15,095 nt of DNA from Ignavibacteriaceae bacterium (GCA_026193755.1 JAPHUI010000136.1:1-15095); one strand, 5' to 3'. Positions 1 through 8,612 are shown, counted from the stretch's first letter. Notes: generated by a model not told the origin, from the letters alone. Program-made: numbers and translations.

Positions 1-2638
1 ATTTATAAATCAGTTACTAAAAGTTCTTGAAGATCATAAACCCGACTACATAGCAGTTGCAACTGATTCAAAAGAAAAAACTTTCCGGCACGAGAGATAT
101 AAAGACTACAAAGCCACCAGAGAGGAAATGCCCGATGATATGATTCCACAAATTGGAAGGATTAAAGAGATTGTCGAGTTGATGAACATTCCTCTTTACA
201 TAAAACCCGGTTACGAAGCAGACGATATTATTGGGACTGCTGTAAAGCTTGCCTCAAAAAAAGGAATGATGTCTTATGCAATTACACCGGACAAAGATTA
301 TATGCAGCTTGTAACTGATAAAGTAATTGTTGCAAAACCCGGAAGAGGTTCTGATGAAGTTGTCTTTTTTGATCCAAAGAAAGTAAAAGAAGAATATGGT
401 TTCGAACCAAAACAAATGATTGACTATCTTGCATTGATTGGCGATAGTTCAGATAATATTCCGGGTGTAAGAGGAATCGGACCGAAGACAGCATTGCCGT
501 TAATTCAGGAATTTGGCTCACTAGAAAATTTGTATAAAAATATTGATAAAATTGAAAAACCAGGAACGAAGAAAAAACTGGAAGAAAGTAAAGAGAACGC
601 ATTCCTATCAAAAGAGTTAGCAACAATCTACTGCGATGTTCCATTAGAGTTTGATTTTGAGAAAGCAAAATTTGAAAAACCAATTTTCGATAAGTTGCGC
701 GACCTATTTATCGAGCTAGAGTTTAAAAATCTTTTCAACAGGTTATTAAAAGTTTACAATCAGAATGTTGAAAAGAAAGAAATAACTAAAGAAGAAATTT
801 CAACTACAACTACTTTCGATAAATCGAAATCTAAATATGTATTGATTACGTCGAAAGAAGAATCAAAAAAACTTGTTGAAAAATTAAGTAAAGCTTCCCT
901 TCTTGTATTCGATACAGAAACAGATTCCCTTGATCCATTTGAACTACATATTGTAGGAGCATCATTTTCTACTAAAGCCGGAGAAGGATATTTCGTAGCA
1001 ATTGATCCGGGAAGTACAATCTTTTCTGATGGAAAAGAAAGATTAGCAGTAGACGATTTTGTAAAAATCTTCAAGCCGATTTTCGAAAACAAGAAGATTA
1101 AAAAAGTTTGTCAGAACGGTAAGTATGATATTTCTGTTTTACGAAGTATTGGGATAAAAGTCGAGAATTTCTTTTTTGACACAATGGTTGCTAGTTATAT
1201 CATCGATCCTGACCAAAAGCACGGAATGGATGCTCTTTCGGAAAAATATTTAAACTACACACCCATACCTCTTTCACAACTCATTGGTGAAAAAAAGGAT
1301 CCGACAAAAATTTACGATGTTGATTTAGATACGCTTTCAGATTATGCTGCCGAAGATTCAGACATCACTTACCAGCTTTATGAAATTCTCAGTAGAGAAA
1401 TAAAAAAAGAAAAACTGGATAAAGTAGCTTACGAAGTTGACTTTCCGCTCGTCCCTGTACTTGAGGATATGGAACATGAAGGGATAAAAATTGATAAAAA
1501 ATCTCTGGAGAATTTTAGTAAAGAACTTCAAAAGCTTATTAACGATTACACAAAAAAAATCTATAAAGATGCTGGAGAAGAATTTAATATCAGCTCGCCA
1601 AAACAACTACAGGTAATTCTTTTTGAAAAGCTTGGATTAAGTTCCGGTAGAAAAACCAAAACAGGTTTTTCAACTGACGCACGTGCTCTTGAAAATCTTA
1701 GAGGTGAGCACGAGATAATAGAATTAATTCTTGATTATAGGCAGGTTACAAAACTTAAATCAACGTACTCCGATGCTCTTCCAAATCTTATAAACTCAAA
1801 AACAGGACGAGTACATACTGATTTCAATCAGACAATAGCTGCTACCGGAAGATTATCAAGCATGAATCCAAATCTTCAGAATATTCCTATCAGAACGGAA
1901 ATGGGAAAGGAAATCAGAAGAGCCTTTGTTCCAAGAGATAAAAATTATGTTCTTCTGAGTGCAGATTATAGTCAGATTGAACTAAGATTTCTTGCAGAAA
2001 TTTGTAAAGATGAAGCACTAATTAATGCATTCAAGCATGATGAAGATATTCATAGAAGCACTGCCGCATTAGTATTTATGGTCGATCCGAAAGATGTTAC
2101 TGAAGATATGAGAAGAAAAGCAAAGGAAGTTAATTATGGAATACTTTATGGAATAGGTCCATTTGGATTAAAGACTAGACTGGGAATTTCACAATCGCAC
2201 GCTAAAGATATAATTGAAACATACTTTAAAACTTTTAAGAATGTAAAAAACTACATGGTCGATTCTGTTAAGAAAGCTCAGGAAAAAGGTTACGCTGAAA
2301 CTTTACTCGGGAGAAGACGATATCTTAGAAATATCAACAGCAATAACAGAGTTGTTCGTCAGTTTGAGGAAAGAGTTGCTATTAACATGCCTATTCAGGG
2401 AACTTCAGCTGATATGATTAAAATAGCAATGATAAATATTTTCAACGAGTTGAATAAAAGAAAAGCAAAAACAAAAATGGTTTTGCAGGTTCACGACGAA
2501 TTATTATTTGATGCACATAAAGATGAAGTTGAGGAACTTCGCCCGGTAATAAAAAAATTAATGGAAACAGCAATACCACTTAAGGTACCAATACTTGTCG
2601 ATACTGGTGTTGGAGACAATTGGCTTGATGCACATTAA
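1..2638 (+). CDS. polA: DNA polymerase I, 5'-truncated by the window edge
   Basis: The reading frame is open from base 2, so 878 residues are visible. By comparison with Taq polymerase, roughly 47 N-terminal residues are missing. Pol I fills gaps and removes RNA primers in Okazaki-fragment maturation and excision repair. The visible 5'-nuclease domain (residues about 1-250) has FRHERYKDYK, GYEADD, TPDKD and GDSSDNIPG. The 3'-5' exonuclease domain (about 280-470) is intact: DTETD (D304, E306), NGKYD (D376) and YAAED (D452), so proofreading should be active. The polymerase domain carries motif A SADYSQIELR (D655), motif B RRKAKEVNYG and motif C QVHDELLF. The residue equivalent to E. coli F762 is Tyr (residue 712). 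The first internal ATG at base 128 is not the start, because homology continues upstream of it. The family assignment is certain; only the true start is unseen. Confidence 0.97.
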   Translation, partial: FINQLLKVLEDHKPDYIAVATDSKEKTFRHERYKDYKATREEMPDDMIPQIGRIKEIVELMNIPLYIKPGYEADDIIGTAVKLASKKGMMSYAITPDKDYMQLVTDKVIVAKPGRGSDEVVFFDPKKVKEEYGFEPKQMIDYLALIGDSSDNIPGVRGIGPKTALPLIQEFGSLENLYKNIDKIEKPGTKKKLEESKENAFLSKELATIYCDVPLEFDFEKAKFEKPIFDKLRDLFIELEFKNLFNRLLKVYNQNVEKKEITKEEISTTTTFDKSKSKYVLITSKEESKKLVEKLSKASLLVFDTETDSLDPFELHIVGASFSTKAGEGYFVAIDPGSTIFSDGKERLAVDDFVKIFKPIFENKKIKKVCQNGKYDISVLRSIGIKVENFFFDTMVASYIIDPDQKHGMDALSEKYLNYTPIPLSQLIGEKKDPTKIYDVDLDTLSDYAAEDSDITYQLYEILSREIKKEKLDKVAYEVDFPLVPVLEDMEHEGIKIDKKSLENFSKELQKLINDYTKKIYKDAGEEFNISSPKQLQVILFEKLGLSSGRKTKTGFSTDARALENLRGEHEIIELILDYRQVTKLKSTYSDALPNLINSKTGRVHTDFNQTIAATGRLSSMNPNLQNIPIRTEMGKEIRRAFVPRDKNYVLLSADYSQIELRFLAEICKDEALINAFKHDEDIHRSTAALVFMVDPKDVTEDMRRKAKEVNYGILYGIGPFGLKTRLGISQSHAKDIIETYFKTFKNVKNYMVDSVKKAQEKGYAETLLGRRRYLRNINSNNRVVRQFEERVAINMPIQGTSADMIKIAMINIFNELNKRKAKTKMVLQVHDELLFDAHKDEVEELRPVIKKLMETAIPLKVPILVDTGVGDNWLDAH

Positions 2639-2639
2639 G

Positions 2640-2660
2640 AAGAGTAAGTTTAAGAGTAAG
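2640..2660 (+). repeat. Short direct repeat AAGAGTAAG x2 in the polA-GT9 gap
   Basis: AAGAGTAAG occurs at 2640-2648 and again at 2652-2660, separated by TTT, directly after the polA stop. The rest of the 54-bp gap shows no hairpin terminator or clear promoter. It may be no more than a simple purine-rich slippage duplication. Confidence 0.4.
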
Positions 2661-2692
2661 AGAAAGAATAATCTTTTTAACCTGTCCTGATT

Positions 2693-3709
2693 TTGAAAAT
2701 TAAACAAGAAGAAATAAGAAAAATTCTTTGTGTTAAACCCAGGGGAATTGGTGATATAATACTTTCAACAATTGTATTAGAAAATTTACGAACTGCATTT
2801 CCTAAAGCCGAAATCCATTACCTCACTGAAGAGTTTGCTAAACGTGCTGTTGAGAATAACACCTTTGTTTCAAAGATATTGACTTTCAAGAAAGACGATT
2901 TAGTTTTCAAAACAATAAATAAAGTCAGAAGAGAAAAGTATAATCTTGTTTTAGACCTTTATTCCAATCCGAAGACAGCTCAGATTACATTTTTATCAGG
3001 TGCAAAATACAGAGCAGGTTTTGAAAAGAGAGGAAGAAGATACGCATACAACATTTTAGGCAAATCTGGTTCTACTGGTAAACATGCAGCAGAAGATAAC
3101 CTTGTGCTACTGAACATTTTGGAGATACCGATAAATTCTAAAAAAATTATCTATGCAACCACAAAAGAAGAAAAGTTATTTGCGGATAATTTTCTTAAGG
3201 ATAAAATTAAACGAAATGAGTTTCGCTTAATCGGAATAATACCTTCAGGAGGATGGGAATCCAAAAGATGTGATGCAAGTAAATTGATTGAAATATGTAA
3301 TGAGATTCAAAAATCTATCAAAACAAAATTTATAATCCTTTGGGGACCTGGAGATGAAAAAGATGCAAAAGAAATTTTTGAAGGTTTAAAACCCAATCCT
3401 TTAATTGCACCTAGTACCTCATTTGGGGAACTTTCAGGTTTAATAGAAAAGTGTGATTTAATTGTTGCTAATGATTCAGGTCCTATGCACGTTGCTGCTG
3501 CTTTGGGCATCCCAACAATAGGAATATTCGGACCAACAAATCCAGAAAATCATAGACCGTTTTCATCCAATTCCGACTTTGTAATAAAAAGTGATCTTCA
3601 TTGTATTATTTGCAATAAACTTGTTTGTCCATATAAACACGAATGTATGCTTGAACTCGATCCCAAAGAGTTTGCCACTAAAGCAAAAAAACTTCTGGGT
3701 TTTGTATGA
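2693..3709 (+). CDS. Glycosyltransferase family 9 protein (heptosyltransferase-like), first of three
   Basis: GT9 enzymes transfer ADP-activated heptose or related sugars onto the inner core of lipopolysaccharide or other surface glycans at the cytoplasmic face of the inner membrane. This 338-residue protein has the GT-B two-lobe layout: KPRGIGDIILST at residues 15-26 (acceptor-side lobe), GGWESKR at 186-192, and the donor-site signature ANDSGPMHVAAALG at 259-272 followed by FGPT. A C-terminal cysteine cluster, C304-x2-C307-x4-C312-x5-C318, resembles one found in many non-enteric GT9 proteins. The start is TTG at 2693. An in-frame stop lies 12 nt further upstream at 2678-2680, and no ATG lies between it and the GDI motif. 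A purine-rich stretch precedes the gene, but no convincing ribosome-binding site is seen. Its stop overlaps the next start (ATGA). The donor and acceptor sugars cannot be told from sequence. Confidence 0.9.
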   Translation: MKIKQEEIRKILCVKPRGIGDIILSTIVLENLRTAFPKAEIHYLTEEFAKRAVENNTFVSKILTFKKDDLVFKTINKVRREKYNLVLDLYSNPKTAQITFLSGAKYRAGFEKRGRRYAYNILGKSGSTGKHAAEDNLVLLNILEIPINSKKIIYATTKEEKLFADNFLKDKIKRNEFRLIGIIPSGGWESKRCDASKLIEICNEIQKSIKTKFIILWGPGDEKDAKEIFEGLKPNPLIAPSTSFGELSGLIEKCDLIVANDSGPMHVAAALGIPTIGIFGPTNPENHRPFSSNSDFVIKSDLHCIICNKLVCPYKHECMLELDPKEFATKAKKLLGFV

Positions 3710-4776
3710 TTAAAGAAATTGAGATATCACTCAGAAAATTAATTTTCAGATTGCTTTTACTTTTTTCTAGAAGAAGAACTAGCAATGAGAAACCGATTGT
3801 CACGTCAAAATCAAAAGTTATATTTCTTAGACTGAATCGAATTGGGGATGCATTGGTCACTACTCCCCTTCTCCATCAAATAAAAAGACAAATTGGTTGT
3901 TCAGTTTTTGTTCTTGCTGATAAAAATAACCATTTTGTTTTTGAGCATTGTCCATCTGTTGACGAAACAATAATATTTAAAAAGGGAATGAAAGTTATTC
4001 AAAAAATCAATTCATTCATTACAAAAAATAATATTGATACAATAGTTGATCTTCACGATGATGTTTCCACCTCAGTCAGTTTTATTTTAAGCACAGCTTC
4101 TGTAAAGCAAATTTTAGGATTGAAAAAAGAAAATGAAAAATTATATACTCACACTGTTGAAAGACTAAACTCATCTGCTCATCATATAATTGAAAGAACT
4201 CTGGAGTTAACCAAATTATTCGGATTCAATCCTGATTTTCAAAGTGCAAAAGTTGATTACCAGATTCATCAGAAATCAATTGATTTAGCTGAATCATTTA
4301 TGAATAAATTTAATGGAAAATTTAAATTAGGGATTAACATCACAGCCGGCAGTCCAGCAAGATTTTGGGGAGTAAATAACTACAAAGAATTAATTAGTTT
4401 GCTTAAAAATTATGATTTAAGCTGTATTGTTTTCACAAGTGAAGATTATTTCGATAAAGCAATGCAAATAACAGAAGAAAAAAATATATATCCTCCAAGC
4501 AAAGACTTTGATATTTTTGCAGCAGGAATATCAAAACTAAATATGTTATTTACTCCTGATACATCTATTATTCACATTTGCTCAGAGTTTAAAATTCCAG
4601 TTTTCGGTTTATATGTTAAATACAAAACAAATGATATGATATGGAGTCCCTGCAACTCAGAGTTTGAAGCAATAATTACAGAAGAACCAACATTGGAGAA
4701 CGTAACTTTCAATGAAGTCAAGAATAAATTTATTCCTTTTTTGGAGAAGCACTTAAATGCCAAAAGAAATTCCTAA
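3706..4776 (+). CDS. Divergent glycosyltransferase family 9 protein, second of three, with a basic-hydrophobic N-terminus
   Basis: This 356-residue protein starts inside the stop codon of the previous gene (ATGA overlap), which suggests translational coupling. After an unusual leader of about 35 residues the GT9 fold begins with VIFLRLNRIGDALVTTPLL (residues 38-56). The leader contains IFRLLLLF flanked by Arg and Lys residues, which could lie along or in the inner membrane. The donor-site region is recognisable but degenerate: TPDTSIIHICSEFKIPVFGLY (283-303) replaces the usual NDSGPMH-type motif, keeping only D and S at equivalent spots. The C-terminal four-cysteine motif of its two neighbours is absent. 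It probably acts in the same glycan-assembly route but on a different donor or acceptor. A lost or altered activity is possible given the weak donor motif. Confidence 0.82.
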   Translation: MIKEIEISLRKLIFRLLLLFSRRRTSNEKPIVTSKSKVIFLRLNRIGDALVTTPLLHQIKRQIGCSVFVLADKNNHFVFEHCPSVDETIIFKKGMKVIQKINSFITKNNIDTIVDLHDDVSTSVSFILSTASVKQILGLKKENEKLYTHTVERLNSSAHHIIERTLELTKLFGFNPDFQSAKVDYQIHQKSIDLAESFMNKFNGKFKLGINITAGSPARFWGVNNYKELISLLKNYDLSCIVFTSEDYFDKAMQITEEKNIYPPSKDFDIFAAGISKLNMLFTPDTSIIHICSEFKIPVFGLYVKYKTNDMIWSPCNSEFEAIITEEPTLENVTFNEVKNKFIPFLEKHLNAKRNS

Positions 4777-5872
4777 TTGTAAAAGGTTTACCGGTTACAA
4801 ACCTTGTTTTCCTGATCACAATTGCTGGGAAGAAGGATGTAAAGATAACATTCCTACCGGCACCAAGATTCTAATTATTAATCTTGACGCAATGGGTGAT
4901 GTTTTGATGACCACAGCACAACTTCCAGCCATAAAAAGAAAGTATCCTGAATCAACAATTTATTGGCTGACTTTAAAAAATGCTGCTCCTCTTCTATTTA
5001 ATAATTCATTAATTGATCACATCTACATTTTTGATGCATCATCTATTTTGATTCTTCAGCAAATAAAATTTGATTACATAATGAATGTTGATAAATCTCA
5101 AGTGTCTTGTTCTTTGCTGAATACTTTAGAAGGGAAAAATAAACTTGGCTTTGGATTGAATGAGAACGGAAAAATAATTCCGGTAAATGAGGGAGCTTAT
5201 TATAATTATAATTTAGGAATGGATGATAATCTTAAATTTAAAGTAAACAAAAGAACTGGACAGGATTATCTCGCTGAAACTTTCGAACTGGAGTACAAAA
5301 GAGATGAATATATTCTTGAATTAACTGATGAAGCAAAGAAATTTATTGAGAAATATAGAAAAAGAAAGAAGCTTGTTACAAGAGATAAAATTGTAGGCTT
5401 TAATACAGGGTGTTCCGAACTTTATCCAAATAAAAAAATGAGAATTGATCAGCACGTTTATCTTATTAAAAAACTTCTCAAAAAGAAATATAAAATTGTT
5501 CTGCTCGGTGGTCCTGAAGATACCGAGCGCAACCAAAATATTTACTCTCACTTCAAAGGAAAAATAATCAATACTCCTACAAATGAAGGACTCAGAAAAG
5601 GTATCTGTTACGAAAGTATTCCTGATGTAATAATTACGGGTGATTCTTTAGGAATGCATATTGCAATCGGCTTGAAGAAATTTGTGATTGCCTGGTTTGG
5701 TGTAAGCTGCTGGACAGAAATTGATTTATATGATCGTGGTGTTAAGTTATTTCACGAAGAATTATTCTGCTCCCCTTGCTGGAAAAAATCCTGTCCTTAC
5801 AATCTAGAATGCATAAAAATGATTGACCTGGATAGAATAATTTCAGCAGTTGATAAATATTATTCGAAATAA
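4757..5872 (+). CDS. Glycosyltransferase family 9 protein with N- and C-terminal cysteine clusters, third of three
   Basis: This 371-residue protein overlaps the end of the preceding gene by 20 nt. It begins with a cysteine-rich segment (C8, C17, C23, C28, including FTGYKPC) ahead of the GT9 nucleotide-fold start LIINLDAMGDVLMTT (39-53). Further GT9 features are NTGCSELYPNKK (216-227), KIVLLGGPED (246-255) and TGDSLGMHIAIGL (294-306), the counterpart of the NDSGPMH donor motif. The C-terminus has C338-x2-C341-x4-C346-x5-C352, the same spacing as in the first GT9 gene. The N-terminal and C-terminal cysteines could together bind a metal or form disulfides; this is inferred from spacing only. 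The likely role is sugar transfer in LPS core or another surface glycan. The gene ends two bases before the next start. Confidence 0.88.
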   Translation: MPKEIPNCKRFTGYKPCFPDHNCWEEGCKDNIPTGTKILIINLDAMGDVLMTTAQLPAIKRKYPESTIYWLTLKNAAPLLFNNSLIDHIYIFDASSILILQQIKFDYIMNVDKSQVSCSLLNTLEGKNKLGFGLNENGKIIPVNEGAYYNYNLGMDDNLKFKVNKRTGQDYLAETFELEYKRDEYILELTDEAKKFIEKYRKRKKLVTRDKIVGFNTGCSELYPNKKMRIDQHVYLIKKLLKKKYKIVLLGGPEDTERNQNIYSHFKGKIINTPTNEGLRKGICYESIPDVIITGDSLGMHIAIGLKKFVIAWFGVSCWTEIDLYDRGVKLFHEELFCSPCWKKSCPYNLECIKMIDLDRIISAVDKYYSK

Positions 5873-5874
5873 AA

Positions 5875-6780
5875 ATGTCTTATCCTTTAGTAAATATTGA
5901 TAACAATCCGTTCACTACTTCAAGGGTTGACTCAAAACCATTGATATTAGATGGAGCAATGGGGACTTATTTACAGGAAAAGGGATATTCTCCAAACAAA
6001 GCTTTATGGATGACAGAGATTAATCAAACAAATCCAGATGTAATTGTTCAAATACATAAAGAATATATTGAAGCGGGAGCAGATATTGTAACTACAAATA
6101 CCTTCAGAACTAATCCTTCTGCGTTTGAAAATACAGGAAATGATTGGATTCCTTATGTGGAGCAAGCAGTCAAATTAGCTCAAACTGCAGTGAAAGGCTA
6201 TGATAAAAAAGTATATATTACTGGCTCAAATGCACCTGCGGAAGATTGCTACCAAACGGAAAGAACTATAAGCAATAATAAGCTTGAGATAAATCATAAA
6301 TATCATATTGATTTACTTATAGATAGTGGAGTTAACTTCATTTTAAATGAAACACAAAGTCATTTTGACGAAATCCAAATTATTTGTAATCATTGTCATA
6401 AAAATAAGATCCCTTTTTTAATTAGTTTATATCTTACGGATACGCTTAGTATTTTATCGGGAGAATCTTTTAAATATGTTTTACAATTTATTTATGAATA
6501 TGAACCGCTGGCAATTGGTTTTAATTGTATTTCTCCAAATGTATTTAATAAAATACGGGAGCAAGTTCAGCTTAATTTCAATTGGGGATATTATTTAAAT
6601 TGTGGATTGGGAAATCCAAGCGATAAAATAATTACTTGTGGTATTAATCCAGATGAATATATCGAAATTGTAAAAGAAAGTATGAAAAATAATCCTTCAT
6701 TCATTGGTTCATGTTGCGGATCAAATCCGAATCATATAAGAAAAATAAAAGAGTTTCTTGATGGAAGAAATAAAAGTTGA
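5875..6780 (+). CDS. Homocysteine S-methyltransferase family protein (single domain)
   Basis: The family transfers a methyl group from a donor (S-methylmethionine, betaine or methylcobalamin) to homocysteine, giving methionine, in the cytoplasm. The 301 residues form one TIM-barrel domain: LDGAMGTYLQEKG (25-37), GADIVTTNTF (68-77), NETQ (158-161, Glu159), GFNC (C218) and GSCCG (C280, C281). The three cysteines are the zinc ligands that bind the homocysteine thiol, so the protein looks catalytically competent. The length fits MmuM-type enzymes rather than full MetH, which would add folate- and cobalamin-binding domains. The ATG at 5875 follows the GT9 stop by two bases, and the 3' end overlaps ispE by 20 nt. 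The gene looks more A+T-rich than its neighbours: a hand count gives about 26% G+C for 6241-6420. The methyl donor is unknown, and its place between surface-glycan and isoprenoid genes is unexplained. Confidence 0.85.
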   Translation: MSYPLVNIDNNPFTTSRVDSKPLILDGAMGTYLQEKGYSPNKALWMTEINQTNPDVIVQIHKEYIEAGADIVTTNTFRTNPSAFENTGNDWIPYVEQAVKLAQTAVKGYDKKVYITGSNAPAEDCYQTERTISNNKLEINHKYHIDLLIDSGVNFILNETQSHFDEIQIICNHCHKNKIPFLISLYLTDTLSILSGESFKYVLQFIYEYEPLAIGFNCISPNVFNKIREQVQLNFNWGYYLNCGLGNPSDKIITCGINPDEYIEIVKESMKNNPSFIGSCCGSNPNHIRKIKEFLDGRNKS

Positions 6781-7612
6781 ATCTCATTCAAAAATAAATA
6801 TTGGACTAAATGTAGTTGATAAGAGAGAAGATGGTTTTCATAATCTTCAAACTGTATTCTATCCCCTGCTTCTATCTGACAAATTAAGTTTCCGCAAGTC
6901 GAATAAACTCGAATTCAATTCTAATTCTGATTTCTTGAAAAATCTGGATAACAATTTAATTATTAAAGCTATTAAACTTTTGGAGGATAAGACAGGTGTT
7001 GAAATAAAAGTTAAAATATTTGTAGAAAAATTAATTCCAATCGGAGGCGGACTTGGAGGCGGAAGTTCTAACGCTGCAGCAGCATTGAAAGCAATCAATA
7101 AGCTATTTAGTTTAGAATTAAATTATGAAAAATTAGCGGAAATAACGTTGGAGCTTGGTTCAGATGTTCCGTTTTTTCTGAAACACAATCCTGCATACGC
7201 AGAATCAAGAGGTGAAAAATTATTCCCATTAAATCTCGAGATTCAGTATCCAATAGTAATTGTAAATCCCGGTATAAATATTTCAACTCGGTGGGCATTC
7301 GAAAGAATTAATCCTTCAAAACCAAATTACAATTTACGTGAGTTATTGAGTAAAAATTTTGATTTTAAGGTTATCAGAGATTATGTCACAAATGATTTTG
7401 AACCAATAGTTTTTAAAGAATATCCGGTTATAGAGAAAATTAAAAAAGATTTGTATGAGCTGGGTGCTAACTTTGCTTTAATGAGTGGTACAGGTTCAAC
7501 TGTTTACGGTATATTTTCAAACCTGCAAAAAGCTTATTGGGCAGAGGAGCACTTCAAACAATCTTATTTTACTTTTATTAACAATCCTTTCAATAAAGGT
7601 TCAATCACCTGA
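6761..7612 (+). CDS. ispE: 4-diphosphocytidyl-2-C-methyl-D-erythritol kinase
   Basis: IspE phosphorylates the 2-hydroxyl of CDP-methylerythritol with ATP, the fourth step of the MEP (non-mevalonate) isoprenoid pathway. The 283-residue length is normal. GHMP-kinase motifs are all present: SKINIGLNV near the N-terminus (K11), the glycine-rich ATP loop PIGGGLGGGSSNAAA (93-107), LGSDVPFF with the catalytic Asp (D135), and MSGTGSTVYG (241-250). I chose the ATG at 6761. A TTG lies directly before it at 6758 and would add only one residue. The first 20 nt overlap the end of the methyltransferase gene. The 3' end runs 8 bp into the convergently transcribed carboxypeptidase gene, leaving no room for an intergenic terminator. 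The host therefore uses the MEP pathway for quinone, carotenoid or undecaprenyl precursors. Confidence 0.95.
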   Translation: MEEIKVESHSKINIGLNVVDKREDGFHNLQTVFYPLLLSDKLSFRKSNKLEFNSNSDFLKNLDNNLIIKAIKLLEDKTGVEIKVKIFVEKLIPIGGGLGGGSSNAAAALKAINKLFSLELNYEKLAEITLELGSDVPFFLKHNPAYAESRGEKLFPLNLEIQYPIVIVNPGINISTRWAFERINPSKPNYNLRELLSKNFDFKVIRDYVTNDFEPIVFKEYPVIEKIKKDLYELGANFALMSGTGSTVYGIFSNLQKAYWAEEHFKQSYFTFINNPFNKGSIT

Positions 7613-8546
7613 CACAACTTTCAATAATTTCTACGAAACCTTTAGTTGCATTTAATTTAGTTCTTAGCCCAACTGGTAACGTTATAAAGTCTTTTATATG
7701 ACCATGCGGAAATGTATAAACTGAGGGTACTTTAATACCACTTAGGTAATCATTCATTACTTCACTTAGCGTTAGCGTTTTTTTATTCGGATCGTGTTCG
7801 AAACAGTCAACAAACCTTCCCAAAACTATCCCCTTAATCTTTTTAAAGACTTTATTCAATCTCAATTGATTCATCATCCTGTCAATCTTATAAGGGTATT
7901 CTCCAACATCTTCCAAAAATAATATTTTATCTTTTAAATCAGGCAGGAACTCAGTTCCTATCAAAGAAACAAGGACAGCTAAATTTCCTCCAACCAACCG
8001 ACCTGTACTGATTCCAGTATTTATATTTGGAAGTGTGTTTGATTCCGGAAATTTTAACCTCCCTACTTTTTTACTTGAAGTAATTAATCGCCAAAAATTC
8101 GCTTCAGTATATTTATTAATATTTTTTGAAAAATTTGGAACAATCATTGGTCCTGCAAATGTTATAAGATTAGCTTTACGCAGAAACGCCATTTGTAATG
8201 AAGTGATTTCACTAAAACCAACAAATATTTTAGGATACTTCTTAATTAAATTATAATTAATTTTATCCAGTAATCTGAAAGCGCCGTAACCGCCACGTAA
8301 ACAAAAAATAGCTTTTACAATTTTATTCTTAAACATTTGATGAAGATCTTCAACTCGTTCTTCGTCAGTACCGGCTAAATACCCACGATTCTTATTTATA
8401 TTTTTCCCGAGTTCGATTCTATACCCAATACTTTCTAAATATCTTATTCCCTTGTTCACTAAAATTGGATCTTCAGGAGAAGATGCTGGCGAGATAATTC
8501 CGATCACTTCTCCCTTATTTAATTTTTTAGGTTTGATATAGGACAT
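7605..8546 (-). CDS. ldcA: LD-carboxypeptidase (peptidase family S66)
   Basis: S66 enzymes such as LdcA remove the terminal D-Ala from muropeptide tetrapeptides during murein recycling; MccF relatives cleave microcin C. The 313-residue protein has no signal peptide, which fits cytoplasmic recycling. The catalytic Ser lies in VGFSEIT (S112), the catalytic Glu in LFLEDVGEYP (E212) and the catalytic His in PHGHIKDFITLP (H283). Other family blocks are LRGGYGAFRLL (83-93) and GRLVGGNL (182-189). The start is ATG at 8544-8546 on the minus strand. The gene is convergent with ispE (8-bp overlap) and divergent from the ulosonic-acid-type cassette. A murein-recycling role is more likely than antibiotic immunity, because no microcin-like genes are near, but sequence alone does not separate the two well. 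Confidence 0.92.
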   Translation of the reverse strand: MSYIKPKKLNKGEVIGIISPASSPEDPILVNKGIRYLESIGYRIELGKNINKNRGYLAGTDEERVEDLHQMFKNKIVKAIFCLRGGYGAFRLLDKINYNLIKKYPKIFVGFSEITSLQMAFLRKANLITFAGPMIVPNFSKNINKYTEANFWRLITSSKKVGRLKFPESNTLPNINTGISTGRLVGGNLAVLVSLIGTEFLPDLKDKILFLEDVGEYPYKIDRMMNQLRLNKVFKKIKGIVLGRFVDCFEHDPNKKTLTLSEVMNDYLSGIKVPSVYTFPHGHIKDFITLPVGLRTKLNATKGFVEIIESCVR

Positions 8547-8612
8547 ATAATTATTTGTGGAAATTATTTATTGTCAAAATAAAAATTAGATATTCTTTCA
8601 ACAAGTTTTGTT

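Noticed and set aside
282..683. 133-residue open frame on the minus strand inside polA.
   Set aside because: It is wholly antisense to a strongly conserved gene, with no recognisable motifs and a composition typical of a reversed frame.
8035..8256. 73-residue plus-strand frame opposite the carboxypeptidase gene.
   Set aside because: Antisense shadow; the minus-strand frame contains the full S66 catalytic triad.
7605..8546. Annotation as a microcin C immunity protein (MccF).
   Set aside because: MccF shares the S66 fold, but there are no microcin biosynthesis or transport genes nearby, and generic murein recycling is the simpler role.
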